NCBI RefSeq assembly: GCF_947501785.1
Contig: NZ_CANMXB010000001.1
Span: 3,600,501-3,664,500, forward strand
From: an uncultured Litoreibacter sp.
Lineage (GTDB): Bacteria > Pseudomonadota > Alphaproteobacteria > Rhodobacterales > Rhodobacteraceae
Reading direction: 5' to 3'
Length of the DNA stretch: 64,000 nucleotides
Shown: in pieces, positions 8,743-16,589 of the stretch
How the letters are laid out: every line of letters begins with the position of its first letter
Position numbering within the stretch: the first letter of the stretch is position 1
Translations under genes and position numbers: made by a program
Notes under the pieces: model-generated
The model's input: only the letters and a program-made list of their open reading frames with translations
Database searches by the model: none
What the model was told of the DNA's origin: nothing

Positions 8743-9384
8743 TTACCCCCGATCCGTAAGAAGCCGGAGGCCAGCTAGGCCAAAAAACGTGCCAAGTGCG
8801 CCTTGAATGACCCGGCGCGCCCGCCCGTAGATGCGAACCATTGTGGGGGTCGAGAACGCCAAAGCATAGAGGAGGTGAATCACCACGGACAGAATGAAGG
8901 TGCCACCGACAATCGCTCCTGCAACCCAAAGCGGCGCCCCCGGCGCAAGACCGAGCGAGATAATGGCGATCCAGGCCAGCGCCGCTTTCGGGTTGGTCAT
9001 TTGGATAATGTACCCCCGCCTTGCATGGCCCCAGGTGGTGCGCCGACCGCCGGCCAGCTCATTTGCATCGATATCGTGCGCTGACGCCGCAGAACGAAAC
9101 GACTTATAGGCAAGCCACAACAAGTAGAGACCGCCAAACACTTTGATTGCGAAAATGGCAGAAGCGTAGGTCGCAAGCAGGGCAGAAAGACCAATAGCGG
9201 TCAGCATGGCCCAAGTAAGCGTACCCGTCGCCACGCCCATTGCCAGCGCCATACCGCAGCGACGATTCACGGCCATCGAGGTCCCGATCACCGCGAGGAC
9301 GTTCGGACCGGGGCTTGCGATAGCCATCAAAAATGCACCGTAAGACAGCACAATCCCAGCCAAGTACGGAGACATATTTTCCAC
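8743..9384 (-). CDS. LysE/RhtB family amino-acid exporter
   Basis: Inner-membrane exporter of amino acids or derivatives. The 213-residue protein has the family's six hydrophobic segments and the N-terminal signature SPGPNVLAVIGTSMAVNRRCGMALAMG with the conserved Gly/Pro pattern, then GGLYLLWLAYKSFR and the NPKAALAW motif near residue 130. The GTG at 9384 is preceded by GAGGG at a spacing of seven. The exact substrate is unknown; no LysG-type regulator is adjacent. Confidence 0.88.
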   Translation of the reverse strand: MENMSPYLAGIVLSYGAFLMAIASPGPNVLAVIGTSMAVNRRCGMALAMGVATGTLTWAMLTAIGLSALLATYASAIFAIKVFGGLYLLWLAYKSFRSAASAHDIDANELAGGRRTTWGHARRGYIIQMTNPKAALAWIAIISLGLAPGAPLWVAGAIVGGTFILSVVIHLLYALAFSTPTMVRIYGRARRVIQGALGTFFGLAGLRLLTDRG

Positions 9385-9506
9385 GAATGAACCCTCGCTT
9401 TGAAATTGGAATGTTCACACTATGTTCCGGGCGGCATGTTTTCACAAGCGTTTGTTCTGTGGTCGGATGGCAGTCATTCACGAATTGTGCGGCATTGGGT
9501 ACTTTT

Positions 9507-9573
9507 GGGCTCAAACCGGACATGCGTGGGTGCAGCGGCGCCCTTTGGTGTCCAGATGGAAGCTTTGCGGGAC
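9507..9573 (+). repeat. Accessory-region intergenic repeat, copy A
   Basis: About 67 bases beginning GGGCTCAAACCGG and ending TTTGGTGTCCAGATG...GCGGGAC. It is nearly the same as the copies at 12697 and 14287, with partial copies at 23199 and about 14825. It lies between two minus-strand genes in non-coding DNA and has no open frame. Function unknown. Confidence 0.7.
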
Positions 9574-9593
9574 TTTGCTGCCGTTGAACATGT

Positions 9594-9947
9594 TCACCGA
9601 AATTCTTGAACGACCGTAATTTGACCAACGATAGCGTCATTGAAAGCAATCATCTCTTCTGCCGGTATCCAGTACTCCAAATGCGCACGACCGCCGGCCT
9701 CCTGTACGTCGTATGCGTCCAGATATGATTTGAGCACTTCAAAGCGAGTGACAAAGCCAGAACCGCTTGCTTTCACGTTCCAATCTCGAGCGATTTTGAT
9801 CGCATATTCCTCAGTCAAGACGGGATAGAAAATCGGTTGTTCGGGCAGGCGCGGTGGAAATTCCCGCATGTTGGACTGCTCAATCAAGACAAGCTCTTCT
9901 GGTCCAATAGGTCGCCAGAGAGTTACGGTTTCAGGTTCTTTGCTCAT
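9594..9947 (-). CDS. Small 'ADP-ribosylation/crystallin J1'-named conserved protein
   Basis: 117 residues with a conserved core (FPPRLPEQPIFYPVL, then YAIKIARDWN and a GRAHLEYWIPAEE block). This is typical of a small family often labelled ADP-ribosylation/crystallin J1 in alphaproteobacteria, although it is far shorter than true ADP-ribosylglycohydrolases and lacks their acidic metal site. The ATG at 9947 gives MSKEPETVTLWRPIG; an upstream TTG at 9968 is less likely. The name should not be read as a demonstrated activity. Confidence 0.7.
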   Translation of the reverse strand: MSKEPETVTLWRPIGPEELVLIEQSNMREFPPRLPEQPIFYPVLTEEYAIKIARDWNVKASGSGFVTRFEVLKSYLDAYDVQEAGGRAHLEYWIPAEEMIAFNDAIVGQITVVQEFR

Positions 9948-10364
9948 TTCAAACGATAAGCATGGCAAGCTCTCAACTTCAAGCTACGGGGTACACTTTG
10001 GGCTCATAGCTGACATCTGACGGTTTTGGTTGGTTGGCCGCTGTCGGCCCGAAGCGAACATGAGCATTCAACACCCGGAACAGGAAGCGGTCATTCTCGG
10101 TATCACCAAATTTGGTGACGCGCAGGCGCGCGCGACCTTCTAGGCTCTTGAGCGTACTGCCGATGTTGCGATGCGCTGGAGGGAGCAAAGTTCTTATATG
10201 AGCCGAGTTTGGGCCGAGTGCTTTCAACCAAGCCGATGGCGAGTTGCGGGCAGGGTCAGTTGGGCGACTGCGGGAAGACTTTGCACGCCATTTGAGAGAA
10301 GCCGAAGGCGGCACGCGCGATGTGGGCATCGAATACCAAGTTTCAAATCAAGGAGGAAAACGGA
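9948..10364. other. Long intergenic stretch with degenerate repeat sequence
   Basis: About 417 bases. Near 10000-10075 it carries a segment with TTTGGGCTCATAGCTGACAT and GGCCGCTGTCGGCCCGAAGCG, reminiscent of the GGGCTCAAACCGGACAT repeats elsewhere in this region but strongly diverged. An open frame on the minus strand (116 codons) has no ribosome-binding site and an atypical Ser/Arg/Pro-rich composition, so I do not call it a gene. The lipoprotein promoter should lie near the right end. Confidence 0.4.
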
Positions 10365-10718
10365 ATGAAACTGAGACTGTTTAGTGCAGCACTTGGGCTG
10401 GCGCTTTTGGCGGGATGCGCAAGCTATGAATCATTTAAGCGATTTTCCAGCAACTACACCTACGAGGGCAAGACCTACGCCGTGTACACGGCCACCAAAA
10501 CCGTAGGAGGACGAACAGGAACGGTCTTTCTTTTGGGCGAAGAGATCGGGCCCGATGGCAAACCGGTGAAAACCGCAAGGGTCCTGACCGATGCCCGCGA
10601 TGCCTTCGTTGAATGCACCAGCCCTTCAATCCGCACCTGCGAGGAAACCTTTGGCGCAGTTCTGCTTCGGTTCGCGAGCGGAATGCCTGCGCGCGACGAA
10701 GGAGGCATGGGTTACTAG
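10365..10718 (+). CDS. Small outer-membrane-type lipoprotein
   Basis: 117 residues starting with a textbook lipoprotein signal: MKLRLFSAALGLALLAGC, lipobox LAGC with Cys18 as the lipidated residue. The mature part is a compact beta-rich domain (YEGKTYAVYTATKTVGGR, then GEEIGPDGKPV) with two Cys near the end that could form a disulfide. A strong AAGGAGG at 10350-10356 sets the start. Ser at +2 favours outer-membrane sorting in the classical rule. No family recognised. Confidence 0.8.
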   Translation: MKLRLFSAALGLALLAGCASYESFKRFSSNYTYEGKTYAVYTATKTVGGRTGTVFLLGEEIGPDGKPVKTARVLTDARDAFVECTSPSIRTCEETFGAVLLRFASGMPARDEGGMGY

Positions 10719-10788
10719 GCCCGCCCGCAGCCTACCCGGTTTGGAGCCTACGCGTGCCCGCCAAATGGCCGCTTTGCGGAGATTGCGG

Positions 10789-11409
10789 TCATTCAACGTT
10801 CTGCCCGAAACTTGCGTGACAGCGCGTTTGCGTGTCTTCCAACCACTTCTTTCGGACTTCAGGCGAGCTTCCATTCACCGGACGGAAAATCAGTCGTTTG
10901 TAGTGCTCTACGCCGCAGTTGGGCAAAACGCACCGACCCCAAATCAATTCAAGTGGATCGCCAAGATCATTGGCCTCTCGTTCGGCGTCCGTGTCTGATG
11001 TATTGACGATTAGTGCATGCTTCATCGCCAGCAACCCTTCGGGCAATCCGTCGGCGGTTTCCAAGCGGTAGGCAACCCCGGGAACCAGGATGCGGTCCAT
11101 CCATCCAGCCAAAATCGCGGGTGGCTTGCCCCACCAGTTGGGATGCACAACGAGCAATCCTTGGGCTTTTCCAACACCTTCACGATGTCGTTTCAGCACT
11201 GGATCAGCGGCGCGCGCAAGTGTCGCTTCAAACGTATCGCCGATGGTGTAGGCCTCGTCCGGTGTAAGGCACGGGTCAAAACCTTCGGCATAGAGATCAT
11301 GATGTTCGACAGTATGGCCTGCGGTTGCCAAAGCCGATTGCGCCGCATCAGAAATTGCATGGCAAAAGCTGTTCGAGCGCGGATGAGCAACGATAGAAAA
11401 GATGTGCAT
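10789..11409 (-). CDS. NAD(P)H-dependent quinone/flavin oxidoreductase
   Basis: Flavodoxin-fold oxidoreductase of the KefF/NQO1 type. The 206-residue product opens MHIFSIVAHPRSNSF (FMN/FAD phosphate-binding loop). It then has the DLYAEGFDP element, the HPNWWGKPPAILAGWMDR block typical of the family (usually FPxWWxxxPAxLKGWxDR), and a C-terminal WGRCVLPNCGVEHYKRLIF segment. The ATG at 11409 follows GGAACCC. Likely reduces quinones or nitro/azo compounds with NAD(P)H in the cytosol; substrate unknown. Confidence 0.85.
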   Translation of the reverse strand: MHIFSIVAHPRSNSFCHAISDAAQSALATAGHTVEHHDLYAEGFDPCLTPDEAYTIGDTFEATLARAADPVLKRHREGVGKAQGLLVVHPNWWGKPPAILAGWMDRILVPGVAYRLETADGLPEGLLAMKHALIVNTSDTDAEREANDLGDPLELIWGRCVLPNCGVEHYKRLIFRPVNGSSPEVRKKWLEDTQTRCHASFGQNVE

Positions 11410-11553
11410 AGAAGGGTTCCTTTGTAAGCGATTGCGCCGCGAACAAGTGAGAAACACTCTCGGTTGCACGTCCAAGTGTCAGAGGTTCGAGACTACCACG
11501 CGAGGAATTCCTGGCAACTCGAGCAAGTAGCTTTGTGCGGCAATCAGCCCTTG

Positions 11554-12528
11554 CTATTCGTCCGAGGCTTCGCTGCCAAACAAGCGATACCAGCGTGTAC
11601 CGTCGAAAATCGCGGCGTCCTGATAGCCGCAGACCAAAAACCAGCCATGCCCGGATGCGAGATGCGTATGAAAAACAGGGCGGTTTTTGTCCTGCGGGAA
11701 AGCGCGCGGGTGCCACCCGACATCGCCCAGCTCGACAGTGCTGGTTGCATTGAGCCCCCAAAGCGCGCCGTTGAACCATGCAATCTTTTTGGGCGCATGT
11801 GGGCCGGCATGTTTGGCCTCAACCACGGGGGCCCAACCGGATGTCGCGTCGCCTACCACAAGATCGCCATCACGGCCTGCAATGAAGACGCGGCCATCCG
11901 GGGCTTGCGCCATGCCAATGGGATGAAACGGAGCGAACATGTCGCGGTTCATCACAGCGTCAGGCATCACTTGTTTGATCAGGTTCTGGCCATCCCATAG
12001 ATGCACCCCCTTGGGACCCGCGAGGTAAATGAGGTCTTGAGATTGGCCAACCATGTACCAAAAGCGGGGGTTGTCGAGGCTATGACCCAACCGGTGCAAC
12101 GTTTCCCATGCACCGGTTTCCGTGCGCCTGCTCAGGCGCGCATCACCGCCGCCGGAATAGTACGCGCCATCAATGTAGGCCAGCGCCCTCGTTGAACCGC
12201 GCGCGCCGAAGATGTTGTCGGGCTCAAGGCCGCTTTCGCCTTTCGCATAGCCAAACTTCGCCACATGGCCCGCACCGCTGACAAAAAGCGCTTCTTTTGC
12301 GGCGCCTGCGATTTGGCCGCCAACAACTTTGGGCGAGTCGAAGGGGGAATAGGTCATATACCCCCACTCGCCCGTGGTCATGTTGAAACTCAACAACCGC
12401 CCGGGTGTGATTTGGTTTTCCGCCTCGGGATGGTCGGGGCTGACGCTACAGGCAAAGGCAAGCGTTTCGAAATCCACAATGGCCGCGTCTTGTATCCAGA
12501 AACCCACCATTTGCTTTGGCATGCTCAT
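11554..12528 (-). CDS. Predicted beta-propeller protein, unknown function
   Basis: 324 residues, no signal peptide. The sequence is a succession of short beta-blades: repeated units such as GAGHVAKFGY, YIDGAYYSGGGDARLSRR, VGQSQDLIYLAGPKGVHLWDGQ, DGRVFIAGRDGDLVVGD and WFNGALWGLN. These alternate hydrophobic strands with Gly/Asp turns, suggesting a six- or seven-blade propeller. The ATG at 12528 has AAGGAC upstream. There is no catalytic signature I can name. It is surrounded by single genes of unrelated function. Confidence 0.7.
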   Translation of the reverse strand: MSMPKQMVGFWIQDAAIVDFETLAFACSVSPDHPEAENQITPGRLLSFNMTTGEWGYMTYSPFDSPKVVGGQIAGAAKEALFVSGAGHVAKFGYAKGESGLEPDNIFGARGSTRALAYIDGAYYSGGGDARLSRRTETGAWETLHRLGHSLDNPRFWYMVGQSQDLIYLAGPKGVHLWDGQNLIKQVMPDAVMNRDMFAPFHPIGMAQAPDGRVFIAGRDGDLVVGDATSGWAPVVEAKHAGPHAPKKIAWFNGALWGLNATSTVELGDVGWHPRAFPQDKNRPVFHTHLASGHGWFLVCGYQDAAIFDGTRWYRLFGSEASDE

Positions 12529-12696
12529 GATCAAGTCCTTTGTTTGCCGTTTGAGGCCGCTTTGAAGGCTTCTCATTTTCTGCGGGATCGTGAAACCAAG
12601 AGATAACATCTCTTTCATCGTCATCGCTGGGGACAATACCTTATCTGCGCTTCCGCAAAAGCTGCCAATCAATCGGAGTGCAGCACCCGTTGAAGA

Positions 12697-12763
12697 GGGC
12701 TCAAACCGGTCGTGCGGCAGTGCAGCGGCGCTCTTTGGTGTCCAGATGTGAGCTACGCGGGAC
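12697..12763 (+). repeat. Accessory-region intergenic repeat, copy B
   Basis: Starts GGGCTCAAACCGG and ends with GTCCAGATGTGAGCTACGC followed by GGGAC. It is aligned base for base with the copy at 9507 (no length difference, about ten substitutions over 67 bases). It sits between the start of the propeller gene and the end of the enoyl-CoA hydratase gene. Confidence 0.7.
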
Positions 12764-12797
12764 AAAGCAGCCGCGAGAGAGAGGAGACAAGGCCTGT

Positions 12798-13589
12798 CTA
12801 CGAGCCCGAGTAGTTAGGTATCCGACGTGCGATCCAGGCGTCCAAACCTTCGTTGATGTCTTTCGTGCCAGCCATTCGACCGAATTGCTCAGCTTCTATC
12901 TCAAGGCCCTCCGTGATGGATGCATTAATGCCCCGCGTCACGGATGTAATGATGCGCGCCGCCGCAAGGGGAGAATGACGCAGGATACGTTCGGCCAACT
13001 CGAATGTAGCAGGCATCAGGCGGTCGTGCGGGACGACCCGATTTACCAGGCCGAGCTCATAGGCGCGATCCGGGCTAAACTCGTCGCCGGTCAGCAGAAG
13101 CTCCAGCGCCCTTTTCCTTCCTGCCAATCTCGGGAGTCGCTGCGTTCCGCCGAAGGTAGGCGGAATGCCGATGTTGATTTCCGGCTTGGAGAACCTCGCC
13201 TTGTCCGAAGTGACGGCGAGGTGGACAGCTTCCGTGATTTCGCAGCCACCACCGAAGGCGATCCCGTTGACTGCGGCGATGATTGGCTTGGTGAACGCCT
13301 CCAGTCGTCTTGTCACGGCCTGGCCACGACGCACGAACGCCTTGATGGCGACATCAGGGCCCATTTTCACAGTTTCCGAGAATTCATGAATATCACCACC
13401 GGCTGAAAACGCGCGGTCGCCAGCACCGGTCAGGATAACCAGGCGCAACCTGGGATCGTCTTCAATCTGATCCAACAACGAGAGAATTCGGTCATTTGCT
13501 TCGTAATTCAGCGCGTTCAGTTTCTCGGGCCGGTTCAGAGTGAGAACTGCAATAGCGCCCTCTCGCTTCATCAATACTGTAGTGCTCAT
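12798..13589 (-). CDS. Enoyl-CoA hydratase/isomerase family protein
   Basis: Crotonase-fold enzyme of 263 residues. Visible are the CoA-binding opening (VAVLTLNRPEKLNALN pattern, here AIAVLTLNRPEKLNALN), the first oxyanion-hole segment AFSAGGDIHEF, the second one AAVNGIAFGGGCEI, and PEINIGIPPTFGGTQRL with a catalytic-type Glu. Likely hydrates 2-enoyl-CoA in fatty-acid or aromatic catabolism; the exact substrate is not determinable. The ATG at 13589 has GGAGCGA upstream. It is divergent from a TetR gene that probably controls it. Confidence 0.88.
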   Translation of the reverse strand: MSTTVLMKREGAIAVLTLNRPEKLNALNYEANDRILSLLDQIEDDPRLRLVILTGAGDRAFSAGGDIHEFSETVKMGPDVAIKAFVRRGQAVTRRLEAFTKPIIAAVNGIAFGGGCEITEAVHLAVTSDKARFSKPEINIGIPPTFGGTQRLPRLAGRKRALELLLTGDEFSPDRAYELGLVNRVVPHDRLMPATFELAERILRHSPLAAARIITSVTRGINASITEGLEIEAEQFGRMAGTKDINEGLDAWIARRIPNYSGS

Positions 13590-13636
13590 CAGTGTCGCTC
13601 CATACTTGTATTGACCGGAGCATCTGAGGCGTTCAG

Positions 13637-13648
13637 GTTTATGTAAAC
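13637..13648. promoter_or_regulatory. Candidate TetR operator
   Basis: GTTTATGTAAAC, an inverted repeat (5-bp arms GTTTA/TAAAC with a 2-base centre), lies in the 75-base divergent gap between the enoyl-CoA hydratase and TetR genes, 17 bases before the TetR start. Position and symmetry suit autoregulation plus control of the hydratase. Assignment is by position only. Confidence 0.45.
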
Positions 13649-13664
13649 TCACTGGGCGGTATAC

Positions 13665-14285
13665 ATGGCGAAACCCTCGACCGAAACCACACAAGAAAAG
13701 ATCCTGACGGCTGCAAATAAGTTGTTCTATGCGGAAGGTATCCGCGCCGTGAGCGTAGACGCCATTGCAGAAAAAGCTGGGCTGACGAAGCGGACGCTTT
13801 ATTACCACTTCAAAAGCAAGGACGACCTGATCAAGGGCTATCTTGTTTCGCGGGATCAGCCCAACCTCCTGGCCTTCGCCAATTGGTACAATGAGGCAGA
13901 GGGATCAGCCGCTGATCGGACGGCGGCTATTTTTCGACATGTCGCGCAGAACGCCCGGCACCCAAAATGGAAAGGATGCGGATTTCTGCGGACCGTGGCG
14001 GAATTGGCCAATATGCCGGGCCATCCTGCCGTGGCTGTTGGCGCGGCACACAAGAAAAAATTCGAGGCCTGGCTGTCGGAGCGCTATGCAGATGCAGGAA
14101 TTGAGGAGGCCAGTGCGGTTGCGAGATCAGTTGCGTTGCTGATGGATGGAGCATTTTCCGCAATGCTCACCTTTCGCGATCCACAATATGCCGACGACGC
14201 TGGAAAGGCAGCATCGTCCCTCGTCGCATTGGCGAGTACGGAGCCCAAGAACAGCCAAGACGTGCACCGCAGCGCCGGTCACTAA
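13665..14285 (+). CDS. TetR/AcrR family transcriptional regulator
   Basis: 206 residues with an N-terminal TetR helix-turn-helix (about residues 10-58: KILTAANKLFYAEGIRAVSVD, then AGLTKRTLYYHFKSKDDL) and a helical ligand-binding C-terminal domain. It is divergently transcribed from the enoyl-CoA hydratase across 75 bases that hold a small palindrome, suggesting local repression relieved by an acyl-CoA or related ligand. The ligand is inferred, not seen. Confidence 0.9.
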   Translation: MAKPSTETTQEKILTAANKLFYAEGIRAVSVDAIAEKAGLTKRTLYYHFKSKDDLIKGYLVSRDQPNLLAFANWYNEAEGSAADRTAAIFRHVAQNARHPKWKGCGFLRTVAELANMPGHPAVAVGAAHKKKFEAWLSERYADAGIEEASAVARSVALLMDGAFSAMLTFRDPQYADDAGKAASSLVALASTEPKNSQDVHRSAGH

Positions 14286-14286
14286 T

Positions 14287-14350
14287 GGCTCAAACCGGTC
14301 GTGCGGCAGTGCAGGCGTTCTTTGGTGTCCGGATGTGAGCTACGCGAGAC
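14287..14350 (+). repeat. Accessory-region intergenic repeat, copy C
   Basis: Begins GGCTCAAACCGGTCGTGCGG directly after the TetR stop codon and ends GGATGTGAGCTACGCGAGAC. It is closest to copy B, with a short internal deletion of about three bases (GTGCAGGCGTTC instead of GTGCAGCGGCGCTC). Confidence 0.65.
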
Positions 14351-14387
14351 AAAGCTGGCGTTCGCACGCAGTGTTTGCGGCCGCTCG

Positions 14388-14765
14388 TCAGGCGATAGTT
14401 TGACCGAAGGTCAGTTTGTTGCCGTCCGGGTCTCTGAAGCCAATCTCCCGCATTCCCCAAGTCTGATTTACCGGCGTCTTGCCGCCGTCTGGTACGGAAA
14501 GCTTTATCCCGTTCTCGACAAACCGCTCACACAGTTCATCAACGTTTTCGACCCGGACATAAATGGAGGCGCCGAACGCACCGTCTTCTCTACGGTGGCT
14601 GCTCAGATGGAGGATATCGCCGTCTCGTGAAACCGCCGCATATCGCGAACCGAACTGCTGCGGATCAGGGTCGGGGGCCACCACCAATTCAAAGTCCAAA
14701 ACTTTAGTATAGAACTCCACAGAAACGGCGACATCCCGGCAGTCCAAAAACGGTTCTATCGGCAC
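14388..14765 (-). CDS. VOC (glyoxalase/bleomycin-resistance fold) family protein
   Basis: 125 residues forming one VOC half-module pair: opening PIEPFLDCRDVAVSVEFYT, central ILHLSSHRREDG with a possible metal His, and the C-terminal signature GFRDPDGNKLTFGQ. VOC proteins are metal-dependent lyases, dioxygenases or drug-binding proteins; nothing here distinguishes these. The GTG start at 14765 is the only plausible one. A single gene flanked by non-coding stretches. Confidence 0.8.
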   Translation of the reverse strand: MPIEPFLDCRDVAVSVEFYTKVLDFELVVAPDPDPQQFGSRYAAVSRDGDILHLSSHRREDGAFGASIYVRVENVDELCERFVENGIKLSVPDGGKTPVNQTWGMREIGFRDPDGNKLTFGQTIA

Positions 14766-15058
14766 CTAGTCGATCCTTTTTGATTCTGTTGGGCCACAGA
14801 ATACACGATTTTTTGGTCTCAAGAGATCTCTGTGTCCAGGTGGCAGATGTGCGGGACTTTCCTGACTTTGGCCGCGTTCGCGCCAATGACCGCTTAAAGC
14901 ACTTCGTGATGGGCGCAAAAAATATTTGTGGAGTGAAGCGCGCGTAATGGGATCAATCATTTCCAGCGATTAACTTCCAATTTGGGCGTTCGCGTGAGAA
15001 AGACGTGAAGAAGCGAACGCGCCTGAACGGCGGCTCGAGACACTCAATGGGGATTTTG
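14766..15058. other. Divergent gap with a partial repeat
   Basis: About 290 bases between divergent genes. Around 14825-14858 it contains GTGTCCAGGTGGCAGATGTG followed by GCGGGAC, which matches the right half of the 65-base repeat family; the left half (GGGCTCAAACCGG) is missing. No gene is evident. Confidence 0.4.
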
Positions 15059-15577
15059 ATGACTGCAGCTAAACCTATTGCCGGCGCGAAAGTTGAAGAA
15101 ATGAGTTTCGCGGTTGTTGGGAGTTCTGAGCGTCTCTCGATTGGTCAGCCAAAGGATCGTTGGACAATGCTGTTTGTTTATCGTGGCAAACATTGTCCGC
15201 GGTGCAAGCGTTTCCTGAACAAGCTGAACGATGCGCTGCCTGCGTGGAAGGACGTTCTGGATGTTGTCGTTGCGTCGGCAGACTCCAAAGAAAAAGCGGT
15301 GACGGATCAGGAAGAATTCGGTTGGGATTTTGATCTTTGTTATGGGATGACAGAAACACAGATGCGGTCGCTTGGTCTGTATGTCTCAACCCCACTTTCC
15401 GACGCGGAAACCACAGGCCTGTTTGCAGAGCCAGGTGCATTCGGCATCCGACCCGATGGAACATTAATGCTGGTTGATATCTCAAACGGGCCCGCTGCGC
15501 GGCCAGATCTCGACGAGCTCTTGGATGGTATGAAGTTCAATATCGACAATAACCGTCCAGAGCGTGGAACAGCCTAA
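15059..15577 (+). CDS. Thioredoxin-fold (AhpC/TSA-like) protein
   Basis: 172 residues. WTMLFVYRGKHCPRCKRFLNK gives a CxxC redox motif (CPRC) at the position of the thioredoxin active site. It is followed by VVVASADSKEKAVTDQEEFGWDFDL and an RPDGTLMLVDISN segment, the arrangement of alkyl-hydroperoxide-reductase-like peroxiredoxins. I chose the ATG at 15059 (MTAAKPIAGAKVEE) because GGGGA lies seven bases upstream; in-frame starts at 15005 and 15047 exist. Likely a thiol peroxidase or disulfide oxidoreductase; substrate unknown. Confidence 0.75.
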   Translation: MTAAKPIAGAKVEEMSFAVVGSSERLSIGQPKDRWTMLFVYRGKHCPRCKRFLNKLNDALPAWKDVLDVVVASADSKEKAVTDQEEFGWDFDLCYGMTETQMRSLGLYVSTPLSDAETTGLFAEPGAFGIRPDGTLMLVDISNGPAARPDLDELLDGMKFNIDNNRPERGTA

Positions 15578-15601
15578 GCGCTACTGTTTCCTGCGAAACA
15601 T

Positions 15602-16294
15602 CTATTCAAAATATTTGGGGTGCGTCTTGTGGACGAAGTCAATTGTCTCATCAAGGCGAGAGAGGTGTTTTCTGATTGAATCCTGCGCTTGCTTCAGGTT
15701 GCCGGACGCCATCCCTTTGGCGATGTCACGGTGATCCGCCAGGATCGACTCGGCTTCACTGTCTTTTTCGAGACTAAGCAGACAAAGCCGGTCGACCTTT
15801 TGCTTGCACTCCAACATCACTTCGAATGCCAGAGGATTGCCACCAAGGACGTAGATCAACTTGTGAAAGTCATAGTCTAGCGCGTGGAAAGCCGGCAAAT
15901 CGCCATCGCGTAGGGCCTTCTCTTGCAGCGCAAGGTTCTCAGCCAGTTGCTCTTCGCGCGATGCATCCCAAATCTTGACCGCCCGGTATACGACCTCCAG
16001 CTCAACCGCCATCCGAACCAACCTTGCAAGCGCCACCCGCTCCATCGAAAAGCCGCGTACTTCGGTGGCTTTTTGCGGGCGGATGACAAGGAGGTCTTCG
16101 TTGCCAAGTTTGGTGAAAGCGTTGCGGACCGGTTGACGAGAAACGCCAAAACGGCGGGCGACTTCTGTCTCCGAAAGCTTTGTCCCGGGCAGAATTTCGA
16201 GCGAAACGATCTCGTCGTGCAGCTTTTCGTAGACAGCATCTGAGGTCGTTCGTCTTGTAAGGTCTTCCACGTTCTGATGCCTTTGCTCTCTCAC
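15602..16294 (-). CDS. GntR family regulator, FCD (FadR-type) C-terminal domain
   Basis: 230 residues. The N-terminal winged helix-turn-helix reads LHDEIVSLEILPGTKLSETE, then VARRFGVSRQPVRNAFTKL. The C-terminal all-helical FCD domain includes the ligand/metal-type positions (ALDYDFHKLIYVLGGN and a late ADHRDIAKGM His). It is divergent from the TRAP transporter operon with a 295-base gap between, the classical arrangement for a local repressor that senses the transported organic acid or its CoA/aldonate derivative. The GTG at 16294 is used; the start is not firmly fixed. Confidence 0.88.
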   Translation of the reverse strand: MREQRHQNVEDLTRRTTSDAVYEKLHDEIVSLEILPGTKLSETEVARRFGVSRQPVRNAFTKLGNEDLLVIRPQKATEVRGFSMERVALARLVRMAVELEVVYRAVKIWDASREEQLAENLALQEKALRDGDLPAFHALDYDFHKLIYVLGGNPLAFEVMLECKQKVDRLCLLSLEKDSEAESILADHRDIAKGMASGNLKQAQDSIRKHLSRLDETIDFVHKTHPKYFE

Positions 16295-16462
16295 AGGGAG
16301 CGGGAATTCCGCGCCATAACTACTGTTAACGTGTTGAAGTCATAACTGATTTTCATTCAGACTCAACTGTTACAAACTCCGGTTATCTTGCGGATCATCA
16401 AAGGGCCTGGCAGTTGGCCTGTCAAGGAAACAGGGATCCTAGTACCCTGCTGTTGACATAAC

Positions 16463-16472
16463 TTGGATACTA
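16463..16472. promoter_or_regulatory. Candidate GntR (FadR-like) operator before dctP
   Basis: TTGGATACTA differs at two positions from the symmetric TTGTATACAA type site used by many FCD-domain GntR regulators. It lies between the divergent regulator and dctP, near a TTGACA at 16453-16458. Call is by similarity and position only. Confidence 0.35.
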
Positions 16473-16589
16473 GTCTCCTTATTGAGGCAGCAGTGATTCC
16501 GGCTCTGGGAGGACGTTGACGCTTGTTGCTCGCACCGTCCTTCAAATTTGCCGTCCAGATCCTGCCCAAAACAATCGGGAGGAGACCCC

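Noticed and set aside
8414-8806. A 130-codon plus-strand frame ending inside the LysE gene.
   Set aside because: Its composition is Arg/Pro/Ser-rich, it has no ribosome-binding site, and it runs into the conserved LysE coding sequence on the other strand.
9979-10329. A 116-codon minus-strand frame before the small lipoprotein.
   Set aside because: No start signal and no conserved pattern; it overlaps degenerate repeat sequence and the lipoprotein promoter region.
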